Shown: positions 21,781 to 32,351, numbered from the stretch's first letter. The stretch is DNA of 64,000 bases from Frateuria defendens (GCF_001182895.1 NZ_LFQR01000030.1:51794-115793), one strand, 5' to 3'. Notes: generated by a model not told the origin, from the sequence alone. Numbers and translations: made by a program.

Positions 21781-23219
21781 GCGAGGCGGAGACCCGCGGC
21801 GCCTCGCAACGGCTGCACGAGCAGCTGGAGGCCATCGTCGAGCTGCTGCGCCGGCAGAAGCTGGTGGAGCAGGTCGCGCACAGCCAGCATGGCCCGCACC
21901 AGGATCTGGTGGACTCGCTGGTGCACCGACGGAACCAGGCCGTGCTGCAGCAGCACCTGGAGGCGCTGCACCCGGCCGACATCGCCTACATCCTCGAAGC
22001 GCTGCCGCGCGACGACCGCCTCGCCGTCTGGCAGCTGGTCAAGGCCGAGCGCGACGGCGAGATCCTGTTGGAAGTGTCCGACGCGGTGCGCGAATCGCTG
22101 ATCGCGGACATGGACCAGGGCGAGATCCTCGCCGCGGTGGAGCCGCTGGACGCGGACGAGCTGGCCGACCTGGTCGAGGACCTGCCCACCGAGGTGCTGC
22201 CCGAGCTGATGGCCAGCCTCGACGCCGAGCAGCGCGAGCGGGTGCAGTCGGCACTGTCGTGGCAGGAGGACCAGCTCGGCGCGGTGATGGATTTCGAGAT
22301 GGTCACCATCCGCGAGGAGGTCAGCCTGGAAGCCGTGCTGCGCTACCTGCGCCGCTTCGAGGAGCTGCCGCCGCAGACCGACAAGCTGTTCGTGGTCAAC
22401 CAGGGCAACCTGCTCACCGGCGTGCTGCCGCTGCACTGGCTGCTGGTGAACCCGCCGGAGAAGATGGTGAGCGCGGTGATGGCGCCGGACGTCAACACCT
22501 TCCACCCCGGCGACGACGTGTACGAGGTGGCGCAGGCCTTCGAGCGCTACGACCTGGTGACCGCGCCGGTGGTGGACGAGGGCGGCCGCCTGATCGGCCG
22601 CGTCACCATCGACGCCATCGTCGACGTGATCCGCGAGAAGGGCGAAAGCGAGGCGCTGAACCGCGGCGGCCTGCGCGAGGAGGAAGACATCTTCGCCTCG
22701 GTGTGGGCCTCGGTGCGCAACCGCTGGTCGTGGCTGGCGATCAACCTGGTCACCGCCTTCGTGGCCTCGCGCGTGATCGGCCTGTTCGAGGGCTCGATCC
22801 AGAAGCTGGTGGCGCTGGCCGCGCTGATGCCGATCGTGGCCGGCATCGGCGGCAACTCCGGCAACCAGACCATCACCATGATCGTGCGCGCGTTGGCGCT
22901 GGGCCAGATCACGCCCGCCAGCGCCCAGCGGCTGTGGCGCAAGGAGCTGGGCGTGGCCCTGTTCAACGGCCTGGTATGGGGCGGGGTGATCGGCATCGTG
23001 GCCTACCTGCTCTACCGCAACGTGGCGCTGGGCCTGGTGATGACCGCGGCGATGACGCTCAACCTGCTGCTGGCCGCCTTCGCCGGGGTGGGCATCCCGA
23101 TCCTGATGACGCGCTACGGGCGCGATCCGGCGATGGGCTCCAGCGTGATGATCACCGCGATGACCGACAGCGGCGGCTTCTTCATCTTCCTGGGGCTGGC
23201 GACGCTGTTCCTGATGTAA
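21777..23219 (+). CDS. mgtE: Magnesium transporter MgtE
   Basis: 480-residue magnesium channel. Order of parts: N domain (about 30-150, with DIAYILEAL and [14 protein letters not shown] superhelix repeats), two CBS domains (about 155-285, [11 protein letters not shown] and [32 protein letters not shown]), the plug helix, and five membrane helices from about 315 with the pore signature GGNSGNQ. The CBS and N domains close the pore when cytosolic magnesium is high. The start overlaps the ispF stop (ATGA); the longer upstream frame is a shadow of ispF. Linkage to isoprenoid genes has no evident functional reason. Confidence 0.95.
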   Translation: MSEAETRGASQRLHEQLEAIVELLRRQKLVEQVAHSQHGPHQDLVDSLVHRRNQAVLQQHLEALHPADIAYILEALPRDDRLAVWQLVKAERDGEILLEVSDAVRESLIADMDQGEILAAVEPLDADELADLVEDLPTEVLPELMASLDAEQRERVQSALSWQEDQLGAVMDFEMVTIREEVSLEAVLRYLRRFEELPPQTDKLFVVNQGNLLTGVLPLHWLLVNPPEKMVSAVMAPDVNTFHPGDDVYEVAQAFERYDLVTAPVVDEGGRLIGRVTIDAIVDVIREKGESEALNRGGLREEEDIFASVWASVRNRWSWLAINLVTAFVASRVIGLFEGSIQKLVALAALMPIVAGIGGNSGNQTITMIVRALALGQITPASAQRLWRKELGVALFNGLVWGGVIGIVAYLLYRNVALGLVMTAAMTLNLLLAAFAGVGIPILMTRYGRDPAMGSSVMITAMTDSGGFFIFLGLATLFLM

Positions 23220-23285
23220 GGCGGCGCGAGCCGGCCTTCCGCATCCGGCTGCCCACGCCGGTTCCGACACGAGACTCATGCATCC

Positions 23286-24317
23286 ATGACCGAACTTCCC
23301 TACGCCCACGGCGGCCCGCCGCTCATCGCCCGCCTGCGCAGCGCGCCGGAGGATTTCCAGGTCGAGGAAATCCTCGGCTACGACGCGGACGGCGAGGGCG
23401 AGCACGCCCTGCTGTGGGTGGAGAAGCGCGGCGCCAACACCGACTGGGTGGCGCGCGAGCTGGCGCGCCACGCCGGCGTGCCGCCGCTGGGCGTGGGTTA
23501 TGCGGGGCTGAAGGATCGCCATGCGGTGACGCGGCAGGCCTTCTCCGTGCAGTTGGCCGGCAAGCCCGAGCCGGACTGGGTGGCCTTCCCGCATGCCGAG
23601 GTGAAGGTGCTGGCCGCCACCCGCCACCGGCGCAAGCTCAAGCGCGGCGCGCTGCGCGGCAACCGCTTCGTGCTGGTGCTGCGCGAGGTGCAGGGGGAGC
23701 GCGAGGCCGCCGAGCGGGTGCTCGCGGCACTTGCCGCGCGGGGCGTGCCGAACTACTTCGGCGAGCAGCGCTTCGGCCGCGAGGGCGGCAACGTGGCGCA
23801 GGCGCGGGCGATGTTCGCCGGGCGCCGGGTGGACCGCGACAAGCGCTCGATCCTGCTCTCGGCCGCGCGCTCGCAGATCTTCAACGCGGTGCTCGCCGCC
23901 CGCGTGGAGCGCGCCGCGTGGGACCGCCCGCTCGAAGGCGAGATCTGGTCGCTGGCCGGCTCGCGCTCGTGGTTCGGCCCCGAGCCGTTCGACGCCGCCC
24001 TGGCCGAGCGGCTCGCCCGCGCCGACATCCATCCCTCCGGCCCGCTGTGGGGGCAGGGCGACACGCCGGCCCAGGGCGAGGCCGGCGCGCTGGAGCGCGA
24101 GGTGGCCGCAGCCTATGCCGACCTGGCCGAAGGCCTGGCCGCCGCGCGCCTGGAGCAGGAGCGCCGCCCGCTGCGCCTGCTGCCCGCTGAGCTGCGCTGG
24201 CGCTGGCTGGGCGACGGCGCGCTGGAGCTCGCCTTCGAACTGCCGGCCGGCGCGTACGCCACCACCGTGGTGCGCGAGCTGGCCGCTCAGGCCTCTTCCA
24301 CGGAGACTCCGGCATGA
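23286..24317 (+). CDS. truD: tRNA pseudouridine(13) synthase TruD
   Basis: Makes pseudouridine at position 13 of tRNA-Glu. 343 residues, the bacterial length. The TruD signature GYAGLKDRHAVTRQ holds the catalytic Asp77; RSAPEDFQVEEI near the start and GVPNYFGEQRFGREGGNV, SAARSQIFNAVLAAR are further family blocks. In E. coli truD sits between ispF and surE, and here too it lies between ispF-mgtE and surE. The stop overlaps the next start as ATGA. Confidence 0.96.
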   Translation: MTELPYAHGGPPLIARLRSAPEDFQVEEILGYDADGEGEHALLWVEKRGANTDWVARELARHAGVPPLGVGYAGLKDRHAVTRQAFSVQLAGKPEPDWVAFPHAEVKVLAATRHRRKLKRGALRGNRFVLVLREVQGEREAAERVLAALAARGVPNYFGEQRFGREGGNVAQARAMFAGRRVDRDKRSILLSAARSQIFNAVLAARVERAAWDRPLEGEIWSLAGSRSWFGPEPFDAALAERLARADIHPSGPLWGQGDTPAQGEAGALEREVAAAYADLAEGLAAARLEQERRPLRLLPAELRWRWLGDGALELAFELPAGAYATTVVRELAAQASSTETPA

Positions 24318-24820
24318 CCGATGCGCTACCCGGCAAGCGCGAACTGATCGAACGGCTCGGCCTCGACGGCCACTTCGAGGGTGGCTATTTCCGTCAGACC
24401 TACAAGACCGATCACCGCGAGCGCATCCCGACCCCGCGCGGGGCGCGCACCACGATGACCGCGATCTACTACATGCTCACCGGCGACTCGCCGCGCGACC
24501 TGTTCCACACCAAAGCCTCCGAGGGCATCCAGTTCTTCCACCTGGGCGCGCCGGTGACCTACCACCTGATTCACCCGGACGGCCGCTACGAGGCGGTGGT
24601 GCTTGGCCCGGACCTGGCCCATGGCCACGTGCTGCAGCTGGCGGTGCGCGGCGGCGTGTGGAAGGCGGCCGAGCTGCCGCAGGGCGAGTACGGGCTGGTG
24701 AGCGAGGTGGTCGCGCCCGGCTGGGAGATGGAGGACATGGTGCTGCCCACCCGCGCCGAACTGCTGACGCGCTTCCCGCAGCACGCGGCCGTCATCACGC
24801 GGCTGACCGATCCGGACTGA
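24314..24820 (+). CDS. Cupin protein of the DUF985 (Cupin_5) family
   Basis: 168 residues. The pattern RLGLDGHFEGGYFRQTYK, TAIYYMLTGDSPRDLFH, EGIQFFHLGAPVTYHLIHPDG and VVAPGWEMEDM is that of the DUF985 cupin family, double-stranded beta-helix proteins whose reaction is not established; some relatives are sugar epimerase-like. The ATG overlaps the truD stop, so translation is coupled, which is unusual enough to suggest a shared need, though no link to tRNA modification is known. Confidence 0.88.
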   Translation: MTDALPGKRELIERLGLDGHFEGGYFRQTYKTDHRERIPTPRGARTTMTAIYYMLTGDSPRDLFHTKASEGIQFFHLGAPVTYHLIHPDGRYEAVVLGPDLAHGHVLQLAVRGGVWKAAELPQGEYGLVSEVVAPGWEMEDMVLPTRAELLTRFPQHAAVITRLTDPD

Positions 24821-24963
24821 GCGGCAAGGCCCGCGCGGCGCTCGCGCCCTCGCGTGGTGGCGCAATGCAAACAGGCCGGTAGCCGCATCCAGCGCCTGTT
24901 TACGATCTCCTCTCCTGGTATGCCGCCGCTGTAGCGCGTTTCGGCGACAAGATCATCAGGCGC

Positions 24964-25512
24964 TCAAGCCCGCTTGAGCAGCACCACCACCGCCCCGGTG
25001 CCGCCCTGCATCGGCCGCGCCGAGGCGAAGGCCACCACGTCGCCGCGCCGGCGCAGCAGGCGGTCGGTGAGCACCTTCAGCACCGGGCCGCTCGCCTTCG
25101 AGCGCAACCCCTTGCCGTGCACGATGCGCACGCAGCGCAGGCCGTGCCGCTTCGCCTCGGCCAGGAAGCCGGCGATAGTGGCCTGCGCGGCCGCGGCGTT
25201 CATGTGGTGCAGGTCGATCTCGTCCTGGATGCTGTACTGGCCGCGCTTGAGCGCGCGCAGCAGCTTGGGCGGGTAGCCGTCGCGCAGGTAGGAGAGCTCC
25301 TCGCCCACTTCCATCAGGCCGGGGTCGAAGGCCATGTCCAGCAGCTCGCCGGGCACGGCGGCCTCGTCGGCTTCCAGCATGTGCGGATGCGGCGCGGGAC
25401 GGGGCGCCTGCGGCGGCGCCTCGGTGGGCGTGAACTCGCGCACCGGCCCGACCGCTTCGCGGAACAGGCGGGCGTCCTCCTCGTCGATGGCGGGCGGCGG
25501 GCGGTGTTTCAT
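24964..25512 (-). CDS. Smr-domain protein, SmrA-like endonuclease
   Basis: 182 residues. The N-terminal [18 protein letters not shown] block and the C-terminal Smr domain (about 95-182: [27 protein letters not shown], and [11 protein letters not shown]) resemble E. coli SmrA (YdaL). The Smr domain is related to the C-terminus of MutS2 and acts as a nicking nuclease or RNase in some proteins; the HGKG loop is complete, while the DLH of the first motif is followed by an extra His. I choose Met 25512 over the Met three codons upstream. Divergent from surE. Confidence 0.85.
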   Translation of the reverse strand: MKHRPPPAIDEEDARLFREAVGPVREFTPTEAPPQAPRPAPHPHMLEADEAAVPGELLDMAFDPGLMEVGEELSYLRDGYPPKLLRALKRGQYSIQDEIDLHHMNAAAAQATIAGFLAEAKRHGLRCVRIVHGKGLRSKASGPVLKVLTDRLLRRRGDVVAFASARPMQGGTGAVVVLLKRA

Positions 25513-25663
25513 GGTTCCCATGCTAGCAACGATGGCGCGCGGCCACGCCGGTGCGGTTTGTGGACGCCGCCGTGTGAAACCGCCCGTCTGGTTGGGTAGA
25601 CTTCGGGGTCTCCGGCACGCGATTTCCTTGGGGCGTGCCGCCATGGGTTCTGAACGGATCACG

Positions 25664-26443
25664 ATGCGAGTCCTGGTTAGCAATGACGACGGCGTGGATG
25701 CACCCGGCATCCGCGTATTGGCCGAACGGCTCGGCGCGGTCGGCGAAGTGACGGTGGTGGCGCCCGACCGCGACCGCTCCGGCGCCAGCAATTCCCTCAC
25801 CCTCGACGCGCCGATCCGCGTGCACCGGATGGACAACGGCTACTACCGCGTAGCCGGCACGCCCACCGACTGCGTGCACCTGGCGCTGGCCGGCCTGCTC
25901 GAGCACGAGCCGGACATCGTGGTCTCCGGCATCAACAACTCCGCCAACCTCGGCGACGACGTGATCTACTCGGGCACCGTCTCGGCGGCGATGGAAGGGC
26001 GCTTCCTGGGCCTGCCGGCGATCGCCGTGTCGCTGGTCAGCCGCGACCACGACGGCGTGCACTACGACTCCGCCGCCCAGGCCGTGCTGCGGCTGATGCA
26101 GCGCCTGCTGGTCGACCCGCTGCCCGCCGACACCATCCTCAACGTCAACGTGCCGGACCGGCCGTGGAGCGAGATCCGCGGCTTCGAGGTCACCCGGCTG
26201 GGCAAGCGCCACCGCTCCGCGCCGTGCATCGCGCAGCGCGATCCGCGCGGCCGTCCGATCTGGTGGATCGGCCCGGCCGGCGGCGTCGAGGACGACGGCC
26301 CCGGCACCGATTTCAACGCGGTGCAGCGCGGCTACGTGTCGATCACCCCGATCCACGTCGATCTCACCCGCTACCAGGCGCTGGAGAAGGTCAGCGGCTG
26401 GGTGCAGGCGATGGCCGACGGACAGAGCGACAAGGCGGCCTGA
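25664..26443 (+). CDS. surE: 5'/3'-nucleotidase SurE
   Basis: Metal-dependent phosphatase acting on nucleoside monophosphates and short polyphosphate. 259 residues. The metal Asp pair is at 8-9 ([15 protein letters not shown]); further family blocks are [21 protein letters not shown] and [27 protein letters not shown]. An in-frame ATG at 25643 is an alternative start, but the family begins MR[IV]L. pcm follows after three bases, the classical surE-pcm pair. Confidence 0.96.
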   Translation: MRVLVSNDDGVDAPGIRVLAERLGAVGEVTVVAPDRDRSGASNSLTLDAPIRVHRMDNGYYRVAGTPTDCVHLALAGLLEHEPDIVVSGINNSANLGDDVIYSGTVSAAMEGRFLGLPAIAVSLVSRDHDGVHYDSAAQAVLRLMQRLLVDPLPADTILNVNVPDRPWSEIRGFEVTRLGKRHRSAPCIAQRDPRGRPIWWIGPAGGVEDDGPGTDFNAVQRGYVSITPIHVDLTRYQALEKVSGWVQAMADGQSDKAA

Positions 26444-26446
26444 GCG

Positions 26447-27127
26447 ATGAACGTGCATCCGCTGCCGCCGTCGGCGTTCAAGGGCGAGGGGCTGACCTCG
26501 CAGCGCGCGCGCGACCGCCTGGCTAGGCTGCTCAAGGAGGCCGGCATCCGCAACCCGGACGTGGTCGAGGCGATCCGCACCATTCCGCGCCACCACTTCA
26601 TCGACCAGGCGCTGCACTCGCGCGCCTACGAGAACACCGCGCTGCCGATCGGCCACGGCCAGACCATCTCCCAGCCGTGGGTGGTGGCGCGCATGACCGA
26701 GGCGCTGCTCGAATTCGGCATGCCGCAGAAGGTGCTGGAGATCGGCACCGGCTCGGGCTACCAGGCGGTGGTGCTGGCCACCCTGGTGCCGCAGGTCTAC
26801 ACCGTCGAGCGGATCGAGGAGCTGCTGCGCCAGGCGCGCCGGCGCTTCCGCCAGCTCGGCCTGGCCAACATCCGCTCGCGCCACGACGACGGCAAGCTGG
26901 GCTGGGCCGACGAGGGCCCGTTCGACGCCATCATCCTGACCGCCGCGGGCGACGCCATTCCCACGCCTATCCTCGACCAGCTCACGCCCACCGGCGTGCT
27001 GGTGGCGCCGGTCGGCTCGCCCAGCAGCCAGACCCTGGTGCGCCTGCGCGGCGACGGGGAGGGCGACTTCATCCAGGAAGAACTCGGTGCGGTGAGCTTC
27101 GTGCCGCTGCTCGGCGGCATCGGCTGA
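26447..27127 (+). CDS. pcm: Protein-L-isoaspartate O-methyltransferase
   Basis: Methylates isoaspartyl residues to start their repair in damaged proteins. 226 residues. Family motifs: RHHFID, the TISQP substrate loop ([14 protein letters not shown]), SAM motif [12 protein letters not shown], and [13 protein letters not shown]. Three bases after surE, so co-transcribed. The pair is known for stationary-phase survival in E. coli. Confidence 0.96.
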   Translation: MNVHPLPPSAFKGEGLTSQRARDRLARLLKEAGIRNPDVVEAIRTIPRHHFIDQALHSRAYENTALPIGHGQTISQPWVVARMTEALLEFGMPQKVLEIGTGSGYQAVVLATLVPQVYTVERIEELLRQARRRFRQLGLANIRSRHDDGKLGWADEGPFDAIILTAAGDAIPTPILDQLTPTGVLVAPVGSPSSQTLVRLRGDGEGDFIQEELGAVSFVPLLGGIG

Positions 27128-27158
27128 TGCCGCGCATCCCCCGTCAAGGAAGCGCCTG

Positions 27159-27764
27159 ATGCGTCTGTTCGGAAAGCTCTACGAGCGCGCCCTCGGCTGG
27201 GCGCGCCATCCCAGGGCGGTGCCTTACCTGGCGGGGCTGAGCTTCGTCGAGGCCTTCATCTTCCCGGTGATGCCCGAGGTGATGCTGGCGCCGATGATGC
27301 TGGCGCGGCCGCAGAAGGCGTTCTCCTATGCCAACTGGAGCCTGCTGTTTTCGCTGCTCGGCTCGCTGGTTGGCTACGCGCTGGGCCACTGGGCCTACGA
27401 GGGCGTGCGGCCGCTGCTCGGCCCGCACATGCAGGCGACCATCGGCACCTGGGTGGGCAACCTGCGCAACGACATGAACCAGCACTGGGTCGCCATGCTG
27501 GGCGCGCTGATGCTGGCCGCGCTGCAGCCGGTGATCCCGATGAAGTTCGTGACCTGGGCTGCCGGCATCGTCGGCGTGCCGGTGGTGCCGTTCCTCGCCT
27601 GCATGGCGGTGGGACGCGGCAAGCGCGTGTGGCTGCTGGCCCTGCTGGTGCGCCTGTTCGGCGAGAAGGCCCAGCGTATCCTGCACCGGCACGTCGACCG
27701 CATCGGCTGGGCGGCGCTGGCCGTGCTGGCGCTGTTGCTGGCCTGGTGGCTCTGGTCGCGCTAG
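27159..27764 (+). CDS. YqaA-type membrane protein (VTT/DedA-related)
   Basis: 201 residues with four to five hydrophobic segments. The blocks SFVEAFIFPVMPEVMLAPM, LLGSLVGYALGHWAYE and QPVIPMKFVTWAAGIVGVPVVPFLA match the short YqaA branch of VTT-domain proteins (SNARE-associated/DedA-like), which have the re-entrant Pro-rich motifs of lipid scramblase or flippase-like transporters. The exact cargo is unknown. It sits between pcm and nlpD in the place where some gammaproteobacteria also carry a yqaA gene. Confidence 0.88.
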   Translation: MRLFGKLYERALGWARHPRAVPYLAGLSFVEAFIFPVMPEVMLAPMMLARPQKAFSYANWSLLFSLLGSLVGYALGHWAYEGVRPLLGPHMQATIGTWVGNLRNDMNQHWVAMLGALMLAALQPVIPMKFVTWAAGIVGVPVVPFLACMAVGRGKRVWLLALLVRLFGEKAQRILHRHVDRIGWAALAVLALLLAWWLWSR

Positions 27765-27812
27765 GCGCCGTGCACGAAGCGCCGTCCGTAATAACGTCGG
27801 GAGTGTCTGGGT

Positions 27813-28856
27813 ATGCTGGCGAACATGAAGGAACTGTTCCGGTGGCTGGCCGTCTGTGCGGGGGTGCTGGTGCTGGCCGCCTGCGGCACCACGCGCAGTG
27901 CGGTGGTGGTCGAGCCGGCGTCGGGGCACGGCGGCGGCAGCGTGCGTCCGGATCATGCGCGTGGGCATGTCGCGCCGGGCGGCAGCTACACCGTGGTGCA
28001 CGGCGACACGCTGTATTCGATCGCCTTCCGCAACGGCGTCGATTTCCGCGACCTGGCGCAATGGAACGGCATCGCGGTGCCCTACACGATCTGGCCGGGC
28101 CAGACGCTGCGCCTGTCGCCGCCCGCTAGCGGGGCGAAGCCGGCGGCGCGCGTCGTCGCCGCGACGCCTTCGCCGCATGCGGCGCCCGGCGCGACCACGG
28201 TGGCGCGTTCCTCCTCCACCGCCGGCGCGGCGCCGGTGTTCGAGCCGGCACCGACGCCCGCTCCCGCGGCGCCCGCCACCGCGCCTGTGGCTGCGGCTTC
28301 TGCGAGCCACGCGACGCCGGCGGCGCCTTCGCCGGTGTCATCGCCGGCGCATGGCGGCAGTGCCGCCATGCCGTCCGTCGCGGCCACCACCGTGGTGCCG
28401 GTGGCGGGCGAGACCGCCGCCAAGCCGCCGGCTCCGGCGCCCGTGCCGCCCGCCGCGGTGCCGAGCGGCGCGACGCGCGCGGCCGGCGGCGTGGCCTGGC
28501 GCTGGCCGGCCGACGGCAAGCTGATCAAGGGCTACCAGAGCGGCGACGCCATCCCCGGCATCGAGCTGACCGGCAAGTCGGGCGACCCGGTGCGCGCCGC
28601 CGCCGACGGCGTGGTGGTGTACAGCGGCAACGGCCTGGTCGGCTACGGCGAGCTCATCATCATCAAGCACAACGACAGCTTCCTCTCGGCCTACGGCCAC
28701 AACCGCCAGCGGCTGGTGAAGGAAGGCCAGCGCGTGAGCGCCGGCCAGCAGATCGCCGCCATGGGCGATACCGGCGCGGCGCGGGTCGAGCTGCAGTTCC
28801 AGATCCGCCGCGATGGCAATCCGGTCAATCCGCTGGATTACCTGCCGGCGCGGTGA
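27813..28856 (+). CDS. nlpD: NlpD-like murein hydrolase activator lipoprotein
   Basis: 347 residues. Lipobox LAAC puts the lipidated Cys at 24 (an internal Met5 may be the true start). LysM domain about 58-101 (YTVVHGDTLYSIAFRNGVDFRDL...WPGQTLRL), a long Ala/Pro linker to about 225, then a LytM/M23 domain. The metal residues are lost: the usual HxGxD site reads GIELTGKSG and the HxH site reads ELQFQIR, so it is not a peptidase itself but, like E. coli NlpD, probably an activator of AmiC amidase at the septum. No rpoS follows. Confidence 0.94.
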   Translation: MLANMKELFRWLAVCAGVLVLAACGTTRSAVVVEPASGHGGGSVRPDHARGHVAPGGSYTVVHGDTLYSIAFRNGVDFRDLAQWNGIAVPYTIWPGQTLRLSPPASGAKPAARVVAATPSPHAAPGATTVARSSSTAGAAPVFEPAPTPAPAAPATAPVAAASASHATPAAPSPVSSPAHGGSAAMPSVAATTVVPVAGETAAKPPAPAPVPPAAVPSGATRAAGGVAWRWPADGKLIKGYQSGDAIPGIELTGKSGDPVRAAADGVVVYSGNGLVGYGELIIIKHNDSFLSAYGHNRQRLVKEGQRVSAGQQIAAMGDTGAARVELQFQIRRDGNPVNPLDYLPAR

Positions 28857-28952
28857 CGCGCGCGCCGCGCCGGTGGGCGAGGCGCGCAGCAACATGCCGG
28901 ATTCGCCGGAGCATGCGGCCCTCGCCCAGGCCCGGCGAGGCCGCCGCGCGGC

Positions 28953-29330
28953 TCAGTCGGCGGGCAGGATGAAGGCCGCCACCACCCGGCGCCCCTCGCC
29001 GGCGAGCAGGCCGTAGGTGCGGGCCGCGGCGGCGTTGTCCATCACCTCGATGCCCACGCCGCGGCGCAGGAAGCCGGCCAGGAAGGCGGCGGCGGGAAAC
29101 TGCTGCCGCGCGCCGGTGCCGAGCAGCACCAGTTCCGGCTGCAGGGCGAGGATGTCCTCGACGTGGGGCGCGTCCAGCGCCTGGGCGCTGGTCACCGGCC
29201 AGTCTTCGATCACCCGGTCCGGCGCCAGCAGGAAGCTGCGGGCCAGCTCGCGGTCCACCACCGTGATGCGGCGCTCGTCCACGCGGCGCACGAACAGGTA
29301 GTCGCCGGGGCGGTCGAGCGTGAGATCCAT
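28953..29330 (-). CDS. Mth938-domain (Xcc1710-like) protein
   Basis: 125 residues. The pattern [36 protein letters not shown], then [20 protein letters not shown] and [32 protein letters not shown] is that of the Mth938-like fold family, with conserved GTG and DN-AA-T-N/YN-L blocks. Human AAMDC and NDUFAF3 are distant relatives; bacterial function is not established. I start at MDLTLDRPG (29330), since the longer frame upstream is antisense-like. It follows yhbY by eight bases on the same strand. Confidence 0.88.
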   Translation of the reverse strand: MDLTLDRPGDYLFVRRVDERRITVVDRELARSFLLAPDRVIEDWPVTSAQALDAPHVEDILALQPELVLLGTGARQQFPAAAFLAGFLRRGVGIEVMDNAAAARTYGLLAGEGRRVVAAFILPAD

Positions 29331-29337
29331 GGCGGCC

Positions 29338-29634
29338 TCAGCGGGGCAGGGCGAGCTTGGGCTCGTCCTCGTTGCGGCGGAACAACACCACGATGTGGCC
29401 GATCTGCTGCACGCTCTCGGCGCCGGTGCCGTCGGCCAGGGTGGCGATCTGCGCCTCGCGTTCCTCCTTGTCACCGCCGGAAAGCTTCACTTTCACCAGT
29501 TCGTGGTGGGACAGCGCCAGGTCCAGCTCCTTCACCACCGCTTCCGTGGCGCCCTTGGCACCGAGCAGGATGACCGGGTTGAGGTCATGGGCGAGGCTGC
29601 GCAGGTAGCGGCGCTGCGAGGGCGAGAGAGGCAT
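29338..29634 (-). CDS. yhbY: Ribosome assembly RNA-binding protein YhbY
   Basis: 98-residue CRM-domain protein that associates with pre-50S ribosomes. Family blocks: [29 protein letters not shown] (with the GxxG-type RNA loop), LVKVKLSG and [16 protein letters not shown] 29634 gives the same length as E. coli YhbY. It is divergent from rlmE, which also acts on the 50S subunit; the order yhbY / rlmE-ftsH is conserved with E. coli. Confidence 0.94.
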   Translation of the reverse strand: MPLSPSQRRYLRSLAHDLNPVILLGAKGATEAVVKELDLALSHHELVKVKLSGGDKEEREAQIATLADGTGAESVQQIGHIVVLFRRNEDEPKLALPR

Positions 29635-29712
29635 GCGTTCAGTCCGGGATTCGCGATGGCTGGGACGCAAAGGTTATCATGCACCTATCTTCAGCCTGCC
29701 TTGTGGTCGACC

Positions 29713-30366
29713 ATGTCTCGCAGCAAAAGCAGTTCCCGTTGGCTGCGGGAGCACTTCGATGACGTCTATGTGAAGAAGGCGCAGGCCGAAGGGCTGCGTT
29801 CGCGGGCGGTGTTCAAGCTCGAGGAGCTGATCGAGCGCGATCGCCTGCTCAAGCCCGGCATGCGCGTGGTCGACCTCGGTGCCGCTCCGGGCGGCTGGTC
29901 GCAGCTGGTGCGCCAGCGGCTGGGCGAGCGCGGTACCGTGGTGGCGCTGGACATCCTGCCGATGCAGGGCATCGCGGGGGTGGATTTCCTGCAGGGCGAC
30001 TTCCGCGAAGAGAGCGTGCTGCAAGAGTTGGAGCGCCGTCTCGACGGCCAACTGGTCGATCTTGTGCTGTCGGACATGGCCCCCAATATGAGTGGTGTGG
30101 CGCTTTCCGACCAGATCCGGGCGATGGACCTGGCCGAGTTGGCGCTCGATTTTTCCCGGCAGTGGCTCAAGCCGGGCGGCGCTTTCCTGATCAAGCTGTT
30201 CCAGGGCGCCGGCTTCGACGATTACCTGCGTAGCTTGCGCGCCGAGTTTTCGCGCGTAACTATGCGTAAACCCAAGGCCTCCCGCGCGCGTTCGCGGGAG
30301 GTGTACGCACTCGCCACGGGCCGCAGGGCCGCGGCGGGTCAACCGGCGAGAACCGTGCATGAATGA
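29713..30366 (+). CDS. rlmE: 23S rRNA (uridine-2552) 2'-O-methyltransferase RlmE (FtsJ)
   Basis: 217 residues. Methylates U2552 in the A loop of 23S rRNA on the 50S subunit. SAM motif I is [13 protein letters not shown]; the K-D-K-E catalytic set fits the Lys in YVKKAQ, Asp in [11 protein letters not shown], Lys in FLIKLFQG and Glu in [12 protein letters not shown] 29713 is the family start [14 protein letters not shown]; the open frame continues upstream without coding character. It overlaps ftsH by eight bases, the classic heat-shock pair ftsJ-ftsH. Confidence 0.96.
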   Translation: MSRSKSSSRWLREHFDDVYVKKAQAEGLRSRAVFKLEELIERDRLLKPGMRVVDLGAAPGGWSQLVRQRLGERGTVVALDILPMQGIAGVDFLQGDFREESVLQELERRLDGQLVDLVLSDMAPNMSGVALSDQIRAMDLAELALDFSRQWLKPGGAFLIKLFQGAGFDDYLRSLRAEFSRVTMRKPKASRARSREVYALATGRRAAAGQPARTVHE

Positions 30367-32305
30367 AATGGCGAAAAACCTGTTGCTCTGGCTGATCATC
30401 GCGGTGGTGTTGCTCACCGTGTTCCAGAGCTTCAATCCGCACGGGGGCTCGTCCGACCTGCCGTACAGCAGCTTCGTGCAGAGCGTGGACAACGGCAACG
30501 TCGCCAGCGTGAACATCGCCGCCGACAACCCCGCCACCATCACCGGCAAGCTCAAGGACGGCAGCAGCTTCCGCACCGTGGCGCCCGTGCTCGGCTTCTC
30601 CACCAACGACGTGGTCAAGCAGATGCAGACCAAGGGCGTGGTGGTGAGCCAGGAGCCGCCCAACAATTTCTCCCTGCTCAACCTCTTGATCAGCTGGCTG
30701 CCGATCATCCTGATGGTGGGCGTGTTCATCTGGTTCATGCGGCAGATGCAGGCCGGTGCCGGCGGGCGCGGGGCGATGAGCTTCGGCCGCTCACGCGCCA
30801 AGCTGCAGGGCGAGGACCAGATCAAGGTCAACTTCACCGACGTGGCCGGTTGCGACGAGGCCAAGGAAGAGGTCGGCGAACTGGTCGAGTTCCTGCGCGA
30901 CCCGGGCAAGTTCCAGCGCCTGGGCGGCAAGATCCCCCGCGGCGTGCTGATGGTCGGCCCGCCCGGCACCGGCAAGACGCTGCTCGCCAAGGCGATCGCC
31001 GGCGAGGCCAAGGTGCCGTTCTTCGCGATCTCCGGCTCCGATTTCGTGGAGATGTTCGTGGGCGTCGGCGCCAGCCGCGTGCGCGACATGTTCGAACAGG
31101 CCAAGAAGCACGCGCCGTGCATCATCTTCATCGATGAGATCGACGCGGTGGGCCGCCACCGCGGCGCCGGCCTCGGCGGCGGCCACGACGAGCGCGAGCA
31201 GACGCTCAACCAGTTGCTGGTGGAGATGGACGGCTTCGAGGGCAGCGAGGGCATCATCGTGATCGCCGCCACCAACCGCCCCGACGTGCTGGATCCGGCG
31301 CTGCTGCGCCCGGGCCGCTTCGATCGCCAGGTGGTGGTGGGCCTGCCGGACGTGAAGGGCCGCGAGCAGATCCTCAAGGTGCACCTGCGCAAGGTGCCGG
31401 TGGCCAGCGACGTCAACCCGATGGTGATCGCGCGCGGCACGCCCGGCTTCTCCGGCGCGGACCTCGCCAACCTGGTCAACGAGGCGGCGCTGTTCGCCGC
31501 GCGCGAGAACGCGCGCGAGGTGCGCATGAGCCACCTCGACAAGGCGCGCGACAAGATCCTGATGGGCACCGAGCGCCGCTCGATGGCGATGAGCGAGGAC
31601 GAGAAGAAGCTCACCGCCTACCACGAGGCCGGCCATGCCATCGTCGGCCGCCTGGTGCCCGAGCACGACCCGGTCTACAAGGTCACCATCATCCCGCGCG
31701 GCCGCGCGCTGGGCGTCACCATGTACCTGCCGGAAGGCGACAAGTACAGCATCAACCGCGTGGCGATCGAGTCGCAGCTGTGCTCGCTGTACGGCGGGCG
31801 CGTGGCCGAGGAGCTGATCTTCGGCGCCGACAAGGTCACCACGGGCGCCTCCAACGACATCGAGCGGGCCACCAAGATGGCGCGCAACATGGCGACCAAG
31901 TGGGGGCTGTCCGACGAACTCGGCCCGGTCACCTACGGCGAGGACGAGGACGAGGTGTTCCTCGGTCGTTCGGTCACGCAGCACAAGAACGTGTCCAACG
32001 AGACGGCGCGCAAGATCGACGAGGTGGTGCGCAACATTCTCGACCGCGCCTATGGACGCACGCGGCAGCTGCTCACCGACAACATCGACAAGCTGCACGT
32101 GATGGCCGACGCGCTGCTGCAGTACGAGACCATCGACGCGCAGCAGATCGACGACATCATGGCCGGCCGCGTGCCGGGGCCGCCGGCGGACTGGTCGAAG
32201 AACGCCTCCGGCGGCACGGTGCCGCCGCCTCCGCCGCCGCGCGGCGATGCGGGCTCGGCCAAGGTCGGCGACCCTGCCGTGCAGAACCGCTACAGCGGCT
32301 CGTAA
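30359..32305 (+). CDS. ftsH: ATP-dependent zinc metalloprotease FtsH
   Basis: 648-residue inner-membrane AAA+ protease that removes misassembled membrane proteins and short-lived regulators. Membrane segments at about 5-22 and 103-123 flank a periplasmic domain. Walker A GPPGTGKT is at 200-207, Walker [12 protein letters not shown], and the zinc motif HEAGH has His422, Glu423 and His426. The C-terminal tail is Pro/Gly-rich ([12 protein letters not shown]). The start lies inside the end of rlmE. A strong terminator follows 20 bases after the stop. Confidence 0.98.
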   Translation: MNEMAKNLLLWLIIAVVLLTVFQSFNPHGGSSDLPYSSFVQSVDNGNVASVNIAADNPATITGKLKDGSSFRTVAPVLGFSTNDVVKQMQTKGVVVSQEPPNNFSLLNLLISWLPIILMVGVFIWFMRQMQAGAGGRGAMSFGRSRAKLQGEDQIKVNFTDVAGCDEAKEEVGELVEFLRDPGKFQRLGGKIPRGVLMVGPPGTGKTLLAKAIAGEAKVPFFAISGSDFVEMFVGVGASRVRDMFEQAKKHAPCIIFIDEIDAVGRHRGAGLGGGHDEREQTLNQLLVEMDGFEGSEGIIVIAATNRPDVLDPALLRPGRFDRQVVVGLPDVKGREQILKVHLRKVPVASDVNPMVIARGTPGFSGADLANLVNEAALFAARENAREVRMSHLDKARDKILMGTERRSMAMSEDEKKLTAYHEAGHAIVGRLVPEHDPVYKVTIIPRGRALGVTMYLPEGDKYSINRVAIESQLCSLYGGRVAEELIFGADKVTTGASNDIERATKMARNMATKWGLSDELGPVTYGEDEDEVFLGRSVTQHKNVSNETARKIDEVVRNILDRAYGRTRQLLTDNIDKLHVMADALLQYETIDAQQIDDIMAGRVPGPPADWSKNASGGTVPPPPPPRGDAGSAKVGDPAVQNRYSGS

Positions 32306-32325
32306 GGCGGTTTCCGCATCATGGA

Positions 32326-32351
32326 AGAGGGCGGCCGCGGCCGCCCTTTTT
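32326..32351 (+). terminator. Rho-independent terminator of rlmE-ftsH
   Basis: AGGGCGGCC (32328-32336), GC, GGCCGCCCT (32339-32347), then TTTT. Nine perfect pairs. Confidence 0.9.
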
